A stretch of DNA of 64,000 nt from Blastomussa wellsi (lineage: Eukaryota; Cnidaria; Anthozoa; Scleractinia; Plerogyridae): assembly GCA_947652115.1 (NCBI GenBank), contig OX393572.1:10896594-10960593 (forward strand), given 5' to 3'. Of this stretch, positions 31,501 to 46,500 are shown in pieces. The position numbers and the translations under genes are program-made. Numbering within the stretch: position 1 is the first letter of the stretch; the number at the start of each line of letters is the position of its first letter. The notes beneath the pieces were generated by a model, which was not told the origin of the DNA, did no database searches, and worked only from the letters and a program-made list of their open reading frames with translations.

Positions 31501-34500
31501 GGTAACGAACTCGATTGGCATACAACTTCTGGATAATGGCGGCTACATTTCCAAATATGGCAGCATGCATCAAAGCTGCAAACAAACAAACAAAAAACAA
31601 TAAATGGAGCTCTTGTTAAGTTGTATTTCTTATAGTTATATCTTAATAACAGCAATGGCTCCTTGCGTCTTAATTGGCCAGAACATGAGTGCATTGCGTT
31701 CACGAGGATCGAGACGAAATTTACGTGTAAATCAACGCGTTTTTCAGGGCCACCCAACGTTTTTTAACCAATCACAAGAAGAGTTAAGAACAAAAGAATC
31801 GAAGCTTTTTCATCAGTGGTAAATTTTCTACCCTCATTTTGATTTAATTTGTCTGCAGATGGAAAAACTCTGATTCTTTTGTTCTGAACTCTTCTTGTGA
31901 TTGGTCAAAAAATGTTTGGGGTGGCCCAGGTTGAGTTAGTTGTACTGTAATTTTTTTGCAATTTGCGTGTACTTAAGAGTACATTTGGTCACCCAATAAA
32001 AGTAAACGCAAGACAATTTAACTGGCGATTATAAGCACTTTCGTTTGGCCAGTCTGAGCGCATTCGTGTTTAAGAGTTCAATGGTTGAAGTTTCCTGGTT
32101 CTGTTGCAACTAAAACAATTAAATGCAGAAAGACATTTTTGGAACATCTGACAAAAACAGATAATAATTTACCTCCAATCAACATAGTAACTACAGCAAA
32201 CACCTTTTCTGCATTTGTATTTGCGGCTACATTGCCAAATCCGACCGTTGTCATACTGGTCAGTGTGAAATACAGAGCAGTGACGTAAGCAGATCCTTCA
32301 TCGGGTCCAGTCCCAGCCGTAAAATTAACGTACGGTTTGTTGATGGTCTCTCCAAGCGCATAAAGCCAGCTCACTGTCGACCTGTCAAACACTTCGGATA
32401 AGCCAATCACGTACCAGATACAGGCAAGCCAGTGAGCCATCATTGCGAATGCAATCATTAGAAGCGTGAGAAGTATGGCGCTATATTCCGTGTAGCGGTG
32501 AAGCTTACGAACTACACGGAACAGACGCAGAAGTCGTCCACATTTGAGAAGTTGAATAAGAAAGCCCTGAGAATGAGAGGGAGAAAAGGAGTATAAATTG
32601 AGAAAGGCTAGAGAACTTTAAATTCTAAGACAAGAACGACTATAAGAGGACGAGATTTTTTCATTATTAAAATAGGGCGCGTCATTTTTTGGGAAAAAAG
32701 TGATAGCCATGGTAAGTCTGCAAGAATGTCGTCATTTTTTTTGGGGGGAAGCAATTTATCGAACATTTGGCTATCAGCCAAGGGCTTACCTAAGCATATC
32801 TGTAAAAATAATATTGCTAATTTTGCTGCTGAAGAAGAGAACAATGAAGCTTTCCGGGGTATCGCTTTTCATATAGTATGCACGCAAAACCCCGAAAGTC
32901 AATCTCGTCGATCGACCTCGTTCTAGAATCTCAATATTTCTAGTGAGCAAAGTAATTATAATATTTTGAATTTACAACTAATCAAAAATTCAAAATTCAA
33001 TTGTGAATTAGCTTACGTGTGTTTCCCGTTTCTACAATTTGCCTTTCAGTTATGACTGGTCGATTTTCGGTATGTTTGGTATAATTGGCTTGTTGCTATA
33101 TTGGTTAATTTGGGGTTTAAAGGGATATATCATATTTTAATAAGTATGGCCTGTAGCTTGCTGTAATCGTGTTTTATTGTCTTGCAATAGAAGGAGAAAA
33201 ATGCCAAAAGTGGCGAAAGCACAGAAATATCAGCTAAGAAGAAGAAATAACTGTTAAGAGATTCAAAATTTCACCAGAATTTCAGCTTTGATTTCTGGAC
33301 ATCCTATCCACAAATCAATTTTGATGAATTGCAATCTACTTCCATCCTTGTAATCCTGTACTACTTCCCCAAAATACCTGTTCTATCTTGTTCTGTAGAA
33401 TCTTTTTATCAAATTCATTCGTGAATTTGGTGGCGTTTGGCACAATAATATGGAAATTAGAACATAAAAATTTCTATAATCAGGCCTGACAGTGTCGCTT
33501 TAATTGCCAAGACTTATATGGAGAACTCTCAATGATATTACAAAAGGCTAGAAAGAACAGGCCCATTTCAGAGTCTGTCAAAACGAGTCATTGTGCGAAA
33601 CCATTCACATGAAAACGATTTGCACCTGTTCGTCCATTTTCATGCAAATCAAAGTCAATTCTTTTTTAACGGTTTGGCAGGTGGATTCGTTTTCAGACTA
33701 AGGCAAAAGACAACTTGGAAATAGCCTATTATAAATGATTTCAGTGGCTCGGGGCACATTTCACGATAGCTGGCATATAGCAGAATGAAGAAATCTCTTA
33801 CACTGAGAACTACATAAAACCACTTTGAATGAAAATCAGCTATAAAATACAAAACAAATTGGTCATGCGGTCATGGTTAAGATTTTTTTTTAATAGTTAC
33901 TTATTTGTCGAGGTTCGAAGTGTTGCTTTAAAACTTTATTATAAAAAGACAAGAGCGTGGGACAAAGAAAACTTCTGAGGCCTCGGCGACATGATGGCGG
34001 TCGGACGCTCTAACTAACTGAACAATGAGAACTCTTGGAGAGCTAAGCCTCACGCTCGTGTCATAATTGATAATTTCATCTTTGTCATTTATTCACCGAG
34101 TTGAACATTTACCGTCTATCATATTTTCCACATTTAAGATATTGTTGCACAACAAGGAAACAATTTCAATCGATTAAATTTAGCTTAAGTTATATGAGTT
34201 ATTGCAATCTCCTACTTTTCTGTTAGGCGAACTTAACTGTTTTACAACTGAACTACGATGTTGTCCCCAAGTCAGATTAATCAATTTGCGTGACAGACAA
34301 GAACTCAGGTAAAAGGTACTTTTTTGAGTTAACATGCACTCTATTTTATAAATTCATATGAAGTACCTCGTTAAATGAAGAACCTTTCCTATCAAACGCT
34401 GTGTTTGCCTGGATAATGAAATAAGAGAGAAAGCATATAAGAAACAAAGACTGCAAAACTGCTACGATGCAACAATGGCACCAGTGAGGGGTGGGTGGGG

Positions 34501-37500
34501 CATAAAGGGCACATGCAACAGCCGCGTCCAGTGCCTAACTTCGGGCTCAATGTCAGCTGTTGGTTTCTCTCCCTAAAAGGATAATTAAGTAAACGATGTG
34601 CTGTTCTTTAGTATTTTTGCCATGTTATCTCGACCATTACAAGGCTAATAAAACATTATCGCAAAGAAAAGAAAATAACCAAGAAAACACTGTCGAAAAT
34701 TTATATTTATACTTGAAAACAGTTATCAAAATATTTTAACCGTTACTTTTGAAAATGTTTGTAGTCTAGCATACGAAACGCCAAGTCGAATAAATATGCG
34801 TTATTTTGGAATGTTTATCACCGCGGTTTGTTTGCTATTATTAGTCAAGTTACGATGGCCCAAAAACAGTTTATATGCTTAATTTTATACAATAAATATG
34901 ATTTTTAATCTTGGTGAGCATATTATTTTTAACATATATTTAATTAGTAATATTTAGGACTGTTAAAAATTTTAACTCAGTATTTATAAGCTGTGCTGTG
35001 CAGATAAACTATTTGTCAATTTGTTAGTCGTTCGATCATACAAAGATTGATTGCAGAGAAAATTGTTGGAAATGCATTGAAAAATGTATGGAGAATTTGA
35101 TGTCGATCTCGGGATAAAATGATGTACTTTATAAAATGGCGTATAGGCTACTCACCCAAGTGTGATTAACAAAATACAAAGCCTCAAACGGCAAGGCAGC
35201 AAGAAAGTCTAGAATAAACCATCCTTTCAAGTAATGAATCGCGATCTTTTTCTGGTCATAAATAATCCTTCCACTTATGTCCACAAAGGAAGTTCTAAAG
35301 TGCACCACGATGTCCATTATAAAGAACAGCTCAATCACCATATCAAATATAATGAGGTCCCTTTTTCGGTCATTCCTCCGAAACGCCACGTTATAAGGTA
35401 CCGTGATAGCAATGTAGGTTGTCAGGATGAGAATCCACCAATCCCAGAAGCCTTTGGTTGCGCTGTAGTGGAGAAAGAGGAATTTGGACTTCTTGTCTGA
35501 TTCTCGCTTGTACTGTGGCAGTCGCTCGGAATTAAAAGAAAATGACTGAAAGGAGAAGAATAGGACAAGTTAGCTTAAGTGGTCAAGCCATGCAACCTCG
35601 AACGCGTTTTCTTTGCTTTTAATTATTTGTTGATGATACTAGTTCAGAGCAAACGTGGGGTTTCTCCAAGTTATCCAATCCTAAACAAAATGCTTACGTA
35701 AGTTTTACCTCGCTTATATATTTTGCCGCGCATTTAATTCTGCTCAATTTTCCCACACTTGACACCCAATGGTGTTTTCTTGCAACAGAGATATAATGAA
35801 GTCCCAGCGAACTGGGAATTTATGTGCTTTTTTTCACAGGGGCTCGTTATATTGAAGTTTTGTTCCATATATTTTACTGTAACTTTTTTCGGTTGGGATA
35901 TATAATGGTTCATTATATTGGAATTCCACGACTTAAATGTGCTCCAGTGCAGGCAACCTCGCTTTTGTTTCAATTAAATTTTGATCGTCTGTTTTGCTGT
36001 GCTGTGCTTGCTCTGCTATCATAGTGGCTTTCGATTGAATGTCGTTAAACCAAAACTTGTGCAGTTACACCGGCCAACAGCACACGGAAGCAAACTGTGC
36101 TAAGCACACGATGACTTCTGAATGACAAGAAGAAAATACAGAGGTACCATGTGCGAGACACCACACAATCGCCTTTGACATTGCTTCTGATAAATTAAGT
36201 AGAGGTGGCGCAATTTTTGGCTCATCCTTGGTGTAAGAACCTGTGAAACTCACCAGTGACGTAAAATAAGGAACGAACAAGACAACAAAGAACCTCGAAG
36301 AAACAATATAGAACAGGTTCTTACAAATGGATCCATATACACACATGTACATAAGAGAAGGATCATCCGTCTAGGATGAATTTGGGCAAATAGCGATCGA
36401 TAGCTCGTCTGATAATTCGTATGTGTGTAAATACGGAAAAAAACAGACGATAAATCTCGGTAGAACGGCTTGACAGCCGAACTACCGAAAATGAAGGATA
36501 ATTCGGGAAAATTCGTCTGGATAGATAATCTGTCTGTTTGTCCGTATTTCTAAGCAGCTCAGGCCAACTGTCCCAAGTTCTTCCGAGACGGATGACCCGT
36601 TTCTGATTTATACTAGACGGGTGAGCTCCTTGACGGATGATCGATCCGTCTGGACGGAAAATTCCTCAGATTGTGCCGATGGCAGCAAAGCAAAGCCAAA
36701 CCGATTCACTAATTTCATGTAGAGTTTTCTACTCACTCTAGCTCTCTTAACAGGTCTCCGCGGGTTAGTTTTGTTTGTAGGTTTTGTACTTTGTTGATAT
36801 TGTCTTGACAAGTGTAGAAGAACATCCCTACTGAACTTCCTTGAGCGGGATCTTGCCAGCTTTGGAGACGAATTACCCAACGTGGCTGGACAAAAATAAA
36901 CGACACAAACAAAAAATCAGTGTGTCACAGGAGCTCGTTAGAACTAAGAAAGCAAATAACGCTGTATTTCCCTTAGAAATTAGTGGCCCAACACCTTATA
37001 TATATAAACTACGTGGAAAACCACAAATAGGAAACCTTCTGTTTGTGTGTTGTGATTTCTGTTTGGAACTTGAGACCGAATGCCGAACGTCCCATACAGC
37101 CCGGAACGGCAAGAAAAAAGCTCATCCTCGGTGTAAGAACCTGTGAATCTCACGAGTTACGTACAGGAAGGAACGAACAAGACAACAAAGAACCTCGAAG
37201 CAATACAGAACACAGAGAAGTAATAGCTCAAAAAAAGCAAAAAGTCACAAGTTCTTACACCGATTAAACCCAGAAAAAAAAATCACGCATCACTCCATCA
37301 ACGTTTTCTTGAAACATTATTGAAACATCAAGGTAAAAGATGACTTTAATACTTGCACTAGTGGAGCAAACATTTCAACCAATTTTGCCCCATAAATATC
37401 AAGTCTCAAGCTGCATGTGGGAAAACTACGTTGTGTTCTAATTATTGCACATTTTTACGAAAATCAGCGTTCGTGCACATTCTCCCTATAACTTAGTCAA

Positions 37501-40500
37501 TCTTAATCACATAATTATATCTAGCAAATAATGCTGAATTTTTATTTCAGCCCCTCCCCACACAATTAAAATTTTTTGCCATGCTAATTACAGACGGATC
37601 TCCATGACTCCATGACCCTCCATCGGTTGTAAGTTACAAAAGTTAATTAATTGGAGCCCGCAAGGAAGTCAGCGGTCGTAAAAGAAAAGCAATATGGCGG
37701 AAACGGCGGCAAATACGGAAAATTCTACAGAACAAGAGTCTGCTAAAGATATTTTGACAATTGACGGTTTCTGTACAATTTAAACTCAAACTTCGACGGA
37801 TAAGGTATGCATTTCAAGTTTTAAAGTATTTTAGTGGGAGAGATTGTAGTATGTTATTTTACGTCTGAACGCTTCCATGTGGTCATGTACGGATGTACTC
37901 CGGTTAATAAATTACAAATATGATCTGATTCTATGAGGCCTGGAATACCATGCCATTGAATATAAACATTATTTTCAATATCAGTACAATAATTTTTACA
38001 TCAGTTCTATTTATCATGCTAGGAACAGAGGGTAAAGACCGGTTCTATCCTCATGTACCGGTCAACAAGGGAATAACCATCGTATTATCTTTGTTTAGGA
38101 GTCATTGTATTGTTTGGTCTTTTGTTTCGGCTCTTGTGTAGCGGTACACGAGGACAGAACCGTAGTGACCTGCACTCGAAAGTAAAATAACGCTTTTATG
38201 TGGTCAAGTACACAGCTGTAAATATAATCAAAAATTGTTATCCACTATTTCTAATAATCCACCTGCTTGGAGTACAGTATGTGTGCTCTGTTTATTCCCC
38301 CCAGTCTCTACCCCTGTCATTCTCCAATCTATACCTTGCAAAACAAGACAAAACGTTTTGAACGGTCATTGTTTCTCTGACTGCTAAAGAAGTATGACGA
38401 CTCACTTAAGCATGCCTGATCAGTGAAGCCATGATAGTGAGTGGCGAAGCTGCGACCAACTTCCCACTGGATTAATGCTTGCTTGCTCATTTCGCTTCTT
38501 GCTCTTCGACTGAATCGTTTGCTTGTGTGCCAAAGGTGAGCCTGCTTACAGGCTAGACCACTCCAATCATGAATGTGTATTTCCATGAGATATCCATACT
38601 TCTCCCTCAGAAGGGTTTGGAAATTCCTGGGAGTGGTGGGGTTCTCAAAAAATTTGAAGAAATGTATGAAGCTTAATTGGAATTTCCAGAGTGGTGGGGG
38701 TCTTAGAAAAAAATCCCTTACACTGGAAGAGTATGGATAATTTATGGAACTACACAATGCTATAATTTATGAAAATCTCTCTCACTTCTAGCCTTAAAAT
38801 TGGTTTTTGTATTTCTATTGTCAGCTGTAAATAGAAATACAATAAAATTGCTGCAAATGTTACAAAACACAATGCCATTCTACAGGGATGGACTTCTGCA
38901 TGGAGTATCAACTTGAGTTGAAGAAGGTGTGTCGTTCAGTAAGTTGATTTTGTTTTGGGAATACATCAGTTACAACAATATAATTCAGGGGTTTCAATAA
39001 TATTTCTAATAAGCAGATACTGATAGTAGAAGTTTATAGGCAGTTGTTATGACAAAAGGGGGCATAAGCCCCCTTTCCCCTGTGGGGTCTGTGGCATGTC
39101 CCTCATAACATTCTTGAAATCTAGAAGCTTGGAAATGCAATTTCCATCACTTTGGGCATCACTAAGATGGCAGTGGGTGGCAGTGAGACAGTAAGATGGC
39201 CTTATAAGTGGCGGTAGACCACCGGTAACCGACTTTTATTGAAACCCCTGATATATTTTTATTTTTCCCCTGGACATCCCACTAAAGGACAATCTGTCCT
39301 AAACAGCCACTGATATGTGTGTTTTGGAGGATAGTGAAAAAGGATTTTGAATACCAGTACACGGTGGTTAACTTGTACAATGCCCACTAAGTTACTATGG
39401 GCTCATGCTTAAAGACAAAACAGACTGAACAACTTGCCACTTCTTATACCTCCTTTTAGTTCATAAACCTTATTTAGTGGTTATCTCCTCTTGTTTTTTC
39501 TATTGCTGAATATTACATGCTTTTGTATGTAATGTGCATGTAAATTTGCTTCTGTATTCATCACCTCAGGAGTCCTGCTTGTTGTCTCCAATTTCAAACT
39601 GTCCGAAATAAATGGCAAAGATAGAGCGAATATTTGAATCAATTACTGGGATGATTTTCTATTGCAAGATTAATTATATTCTATGTACAAAATCAAGATA
39701 TTAAATTACATCGATAGTAATGCACCTTATTCCAAAATGGCCTGTGATTTATGCACATATAAATTGACCTTTTTAGCGTCATGTCAACTGAGTAAAAGTT
39801 CTTTTGAATTTTGCTCATGCTATTGAGGCAAGGAGGGCCACATATTAAAAGAATAATTAATTGGCTGCCATTTTGGAATAATATCTGTTGATTACATAAC
39901 TTTCTATTGATTACATAACTTTAAACAGAAGTCACATCAAAATTTGTGTTGTGGATTCTTGTCACCGACTGTGTCGCTTCGAAAACTGCTTCGGATCCTT
40001 TTCTCTGGCACCTCCTTTATCTTCGTGTTGTCTATTCTCCACTTACCTGGACGGACCGAATAGCCAAGAATACATGCAGATCCTGCTCTAGCAAAATTCC
40101 ATGGGAGGCAATCTGTGGCCTAACAGCGGGTGTGCTGGACTCCTGATCAGGTGGGTTGCAGCCCTGGCCAGGGTACTGTGTTGAGTTCTTGGGCAAAACA
40201 CTTCTCTCACAGTGCCTCTCTTCGATCAGGTTTATAAATGGGTACCAACAAATTTATTCCTGGAACAATCCTACAAAGGACTAGTATCTCATCCAGGGGC
40301 GAATAGAAATACTGTCAGCCGCTTATCTCTACAGAAACCTGGGATCAGCTCTTGTCTGATGGGCCTCTAGGCTTGTATACAGGCTTAATACCTTACTAAC
40401 AAAGTTCTAACAAAAAGTATATTTGCATACCCACATCCTGCTCAGAGGTCTCTCCGCTTATTTTTCGCTTGGTGATGTCTTTGTGTGAGGCAAGAAAGAG

Positions 40501-43500
40501 AACCACATTGCCTTTCTCATTCTTGATTGGAACAATGTCTAATAAACACCAGAATGGTGATCCTGAAAGAGAATCAAGAGCATGAAAGATTGCCGTATGA
40601 CTGATTGAAGTCTTACAGTTTACATTGCCACCTAAGACTTAAGAATTATTAAGAACACATCTGACATTTTTTCCTTTACTCTTGAAATCAATTGTAGCAA
40701 GTGAAAGTGCTGCTCAGAAGCCTTCCAGTGAGTGGTTACACACTAATATTTAGCAGAATCGCCTTGTTCAGGATAAGGGGCAATACCACATGAAATTACT
40801 GCCCAATAGCTTTCATTTGAATGGTCTCACTACGGTTTCATTCACAAACTGGCACGTTACAGCCGCCTTGTACAACATAATGAACAGTGCCACATGAAAG
40901 TACTGCTCAATAGCTTTCTTTTGAATGGCCACAGACTAGGGTTTCATCCACGGATATAAAAGTTACAACCACCCTACACAGCACCATAAGCAGTACCACA
41001 TGAAATAGCATTGTGAAATTAGCTCCTCTCGAAAGAGTTTTGAGGCCCAATTAGGGGGGTCTGACTATCCCGTTAATTCTTGTCATTTGTTTGCCTATAA
41101 TGCCATTTACAGTTACTGATGACGTCATTGCTCGTAAAAAAATGTCTTGGCACTAGATACTGGAAAACACCTTTTCCAGGCATGTTTCATTCTTTGAAAT
41201 AGAAAATGCGTGCAAATTAGGTTTCGTCCTTTAGAAGGTTGTTAAAAGGTGTATGTGGCTCAACACAGTTTTTGATACCTGTGTTTTCATTTTTCTTAAT
41301 TTTTTAAGAACCGTTGATACTGTAAAATACCTTTTCCGGGCATGTTTCATTCTTCGTTCTTCGTATTAGAAAATGTGTGCAAATTAGGTTTCGTCCTTTA
41401 GGAGGTTGTTAAAATGTTTATGTGGCTAAACACAGTTTTTGATACCTGTGTTTTCTTTATCCTTAATTTTTCTAAAAACCGTTGATACTGTAAAACACCT
41501 TTTCCGGGCATGTTTCATTCTTCGTATTAGAAAATGGGTGCAAATTAGGTTTCGCCCTTTAGAAGGTTGTTAAAATGTGTATGTGGCTCAACACAGTTTT
41601 TGATACCTGTGTTGCATTTGCCTTATTTTTCTGGCCTCTGGGTCTTCTGGAACGAGCGTAAGCGTCTTTGGAGCGACGCTTCGCGCCTCATGCCTATTTG
41701 CTCGTCGATATCGAGATGGGTGTTTTTTATGTTAATAATTCTACCCCTGTGTTAATTCGTGTCGTTAGGTTTGACAATCATGACAAAAAATCTTGTGATT
41801 TCATTCGATCACTACTGTGACTGGCTTATGAAGAACATCCAAAAATAATCCCTATAGTTTCTGGTTCAAATGTTTATATACTGTAGTTATTTTCGATGGG
41901 GAACTGAGAAAAGCGAGGAACTCTTGTTAGCACTGAGTTCTATTCCTTTGCGCAATGAGGAAAAAATCAATAAAAACTATAGTACTGTAACAGTATTTAC
42001 ATTGGTATTAAAATTTCTTTTACAGTAACTGCGCGAATAGTGCTCAACCATGCAAATTTCTTAAACGTAGAAATCTCCCTTTGTGTCTTTTGAAAGAAAA
42101 AGCCAAGCCATAAATAGTTATCAGAAAATTGGACGCCAAGGCAAATTAATCCTTTGAAAGCTGTCGAGACAAGCTGTTTGATTATTTGCAATTAAAGTAG
42201 TATGCTAAAGTTACTAAGATTTAACAAGGAAAAGGTAACCCAGGATGCCGCTGGGAAATAACTTATCATAAACAAAATCATAAACAGAACAGAATCATCA
42301 ATCTACTTCACCACTGACTAAGGTTTCTATTTTCGAGTCACTTTCTATAAATGTTTTAGTGAAAACAAGATAAATAATTAATGAGAAGGTCTTGTGTACA
42401 CCTGCAATAAGTGTCGTATTTAGCAGCGATAACTTCGACTCTGTGCCAGATTATTAATAAGTCTCAAAATGGAGATTCGTCTAATCGTACAAGGCGTTTT
42501 TTGAAATCTTTTACCACTTAACTTTTCAGTCCAATCGGAACAATACAAATTGAGGTGTTCTGTTTGAGGCGGAGTGTATTTTAGAACTTTCAATTACACT
42601 TGAAGTTGAAATAGACAAGAAATATATCTGAGCAATTATTTTTGACAATAGTTAATGACCGTGTACATTCATTAAATTGTTCCTAAGCGCCATGCTTTTA
42701 GGCCATTCCCATGTAACATTATAATCTTCTTTTGTTAAGGCTGCCTTTAATGAGGATCGAAAAATAAGTAATGATTTTTGACCGCCCCAAATTGCGTGTA
42801 AAACGAAAACATGATATGAAGAACGTTTGCTTCGCGACGACAACTCTCTTATAATTATGTTATTGGGATTTTGAAAGAAAACGCCACCTTTTTCCAATAT
42901 TAATGCTAATAAGCTAGCCCTTCCTTTTCAGACACTGAGGCGACGTTTTTATAAACGCAGTTAAGGAAGTGTATTAAGTAATCCGAACGTAAATAAGGCG
43001 CCCTGTCGAGCCATCATTCCGCTATATTTTATCGAAAACAATTGCTTTTAAGATAATTGTTTTGACCACCCAAATCTTCCATTGTCAGTTACTGTCGAAG
43101 GCAGTGCAGACAATAGCAGCTTCCTTTTGCGTGACAAACGCCTAGTCCCCGAGGCCAAAGATGTTTGTCGAGTTTAAGGTCTGCCATATCTTGTGTCGTG
43201 CAGATGTTGACGTTAATTGTAATGCATTTGCATGGATATACGTTGTGCACAGAAAATAATATTCAAATATGGGTGGAGTAGGAGGTGTGGCAATGCAGCT
43301 TATATAAGATGATATCCTTTTGTTTGATCAATTCCCTGTATTCTCATCATCTGACTGCATCAGAATGTATTGAGTTTGTAAAGAGAAATTAGATGTTAAT
43401 CTCTTGCGACTAAAGGATAAAAACAAGAGAATCATGAAACATGAAGGTTTTAATCAAGAGAAAAAACTAGCAAGCTTCTCATTTATACCGAGTCGAAGCA

Positions 43501-46500
43501 AAGGCTTACTTGACAGAGAAGGCAAATCCGAGGCTAAAAATCTTTTTGATTGAGCCATTTCTGCTTACATTTGATGAGTTTCTCATACATTTATTGTAAT
43601 ACCTAACATGGTTCTTTCTGTTAAAGTGACCAAACTACCCGCGTATAGGACGAGCATATTTTTCCCTTGTTCCCACTTAAGTTATATGTATGAAAATAAA
43701 ACGTGTTTTCAATGTGATTAAAGCCTTGTTTCGCATTTTTGGTCTTAGATCAGGACCCTTTGATTTTTCTTGAAGAGCTAGTAAAAAATGAGGCCGGAAA
43801 TAGATTATGTGGAAAATAGGAGAGAGTTATTTATTAACATGCGAATTAACATGATAATGAAAAAGATTCTACCGACGGAAAAAATTTAAGACTCCGTACT
43901 TCTTGTCACGGGTTAGTCCCCTTCCATTCCTCCCTGACCTCTAATTTGCTAAGAGAAAACATGGGCGTTAACTGAAGTGCAGAAAATCCCAGATTATCCA
44001 CTATCTTGGATTATGAAAGCGGTCCAGACGTGTCAAATGTGACCAACTCATAACCTCGGGCTACGGCTGTCTTTACTGAATTTTAAGGTCCACTTTTAAA
44101 TGTAAATTTATCATACTTTTAATCGTTAATTTTCTGTGTTTTACGCCCTCCGCTAATAGGCTCCTTCGTCAGCTATACGCGAATGGTACAGTACTGTTGT
44201 GTCCAACTCTCTTGTGTATAGAACGTTTGTAATTGAATAGCTCAGAAGGAATTTTGAGAGCAGAAAGCAGTCGAAGAGATGTCTTTTTTCCGCGGTAAAT
44301 AAAACATGTTGACTATGTTTAGGGCAGCGTGTTTTTAGGTCAATCGGTAAATTTGAATTTGGGAATTAAAACGAATTAAAAAGTTTTAGGTAATTAAAAT
44401 GGCTATCAAAAGATTGTTATCGGTGAAAAGGAAAATCTAAAATTGAAAACAAAAAGAAATTGCGATCTTTTGGCTATTTTTTTAAATATAAGGTATAGTG
44501 GGAGTAGAGTCTTCGTTTGAATTCCATTTTCTTAACCGAATATTGTACATTTCACTCCATGTTGGTTATGAGAATATGGTTTTACATCAAGAGAATAGTG
44601 GCACTCTTTCTTTCTGTCGCACCTGTTTCACTGACAGTGTTTTGACATTACAAGAATAAATTATGAACGTTTCTCCCTTTTATGAATAAAATGTAATCCT
44701 TACAAATGCAATGCTCAACATGGATCCACAAAGGGAGAAAACTATTCTTTAAAGTGAAATCTATTGATTTTAAATCAATATTTGTTATGTTAGCTTGGAC
44801 CCCTACCACCTTCATATTACTCTTTTTTAGAATTTTCTTTAATCGCTAGTAATTACGATATCTTTTAGTAATCAAAATATACTTATAGACCTCTGAACTG
44901 GTTGATAATCATCGTATTGTTATATCCGGTAAAATATTGCTTGCAAAGTAAAATTGGATATATAACGGAAGGCTATAGTTGTTGTAGAAAAGGGTCTGTG
45001 TCGGTTGGCAGTTGTAAAAATGATGATGTTGCATACAGCTCTATGTCGTTCGCCTTTACGATGAAAACGTTAGGTCAGATAAAACAGAAGGTTGACATTT
45101 GAAATGGCATTTACGTCAACAGCTCGAAGTGAATGCACCAAATTTCAAGATATAAAAACTAATTTTCGGTTTCGTTTTACAAAGAAAAGTTATCTCGGGT
45201 GTCATCGATAAATAGAAGGAGGATGTTTTAAAAAACAGCTGAAAAGCACTCAAGCTTTAAAACTTAATCGTCATGCATATGCAACGGTTTTGAGACTGCT
45301 TGGTCATCGTCTCCTCGGGGTGTTTTGATTCTTTTTGTTATGTTTTAATGTACAATTCCAATATTTTTATAACACTGCGTTTTGACATTCGTTGAAAGTA
45401 CCCTACAAGTTTAAAAATATTAGCAGCGTGAGGTACTGTTAAAAATGCTGACTCTTCAAAACGGCCGGTAATTCAACGGGCTCGCCATTCCCTAATATCT
45501 TTTCTTTTGTAGTTGATTTTCCCATTCTTTTCTTTTACCGCTTAGCGGGACATGAATTTTTAGTGCACTTTATCTATTTCAAGAATAAAAGAACTAGCAA
45601 TCCATAATGTAAAGCAATAATACATTATTTAACCCATACCTTGCATGGTTTATATATATGCAATACGATTGTAAGATAGATTAGAATTAACTAATTTCCG
45701 TATAACACAATATCTCTGAAGCAAGCTGCTAAAAGGATTCACACCTTTCTATTGTTTTCACTCGTGGAAACTATCAGTGGGATAAAGGGAAAAAGTGACT
45801 ATTTTTGCTAAGAAACCAGGTGCTTAATTTATTCGCTTTGTTCCATTTAGAAGGGTTTTATTTTGGCTTCGTTGATGTTCACGGAATTCGCCAGTCTTAG
45901 TAGTTATTATACATAACAACATTGTTCTTAATTTTCTCTGACCTTTTTTTCTGCAGAGCGGCATTGCAGTTATCAGACTGATTAAAAGTTTCTTCCTTCT
46001 TTCTCAGACTGAAGCGATGTCGTAAAATTCAAAATGGAATATTGAGATTTGGCAAAAACCTAAATATTTTCGAATGAATAAAAATAAAGAGGCATATCAG
46101 TAAAATATGCGACAGTAATCACTTATTTTTAATTGCATCCCCATAGGGTTGTGCCATTCTCATTTTCATTATCACTAACGAAATCTTTCTTGTCTTTTCC
46201 GTGGTGTTCCAAATTGCTAGAGTCTAAGCAAACAGCAATATTAACACGAGGTAAAAATCTCTACCAGCTATGCGCATTTTTCCAATTACAGTTTTAAATT
46301 GTCTCACCGCGCCGTGCATCAACTTCGCTTGAGTGTAAATTAGCGAACATGCTTGCTTTTAGCCGATGTGTTTCCGATATTAGAACGATTTACTTCCGCG
46401 CACTAATGAAAAAGACGAAACGAAATACTCAAATAAATTCCTTTTTAAGAAAACGTTGTTTGGGGTTGCAAACATCAAAGATTGTCTTCAGCTCGACGTG

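Noticed and set aside
38329..38757. 142-codon minus-strand frame in a KCNH intron
   Set aside because: No recognisable domain and no splice partners; composition resembles non-coding repeat.
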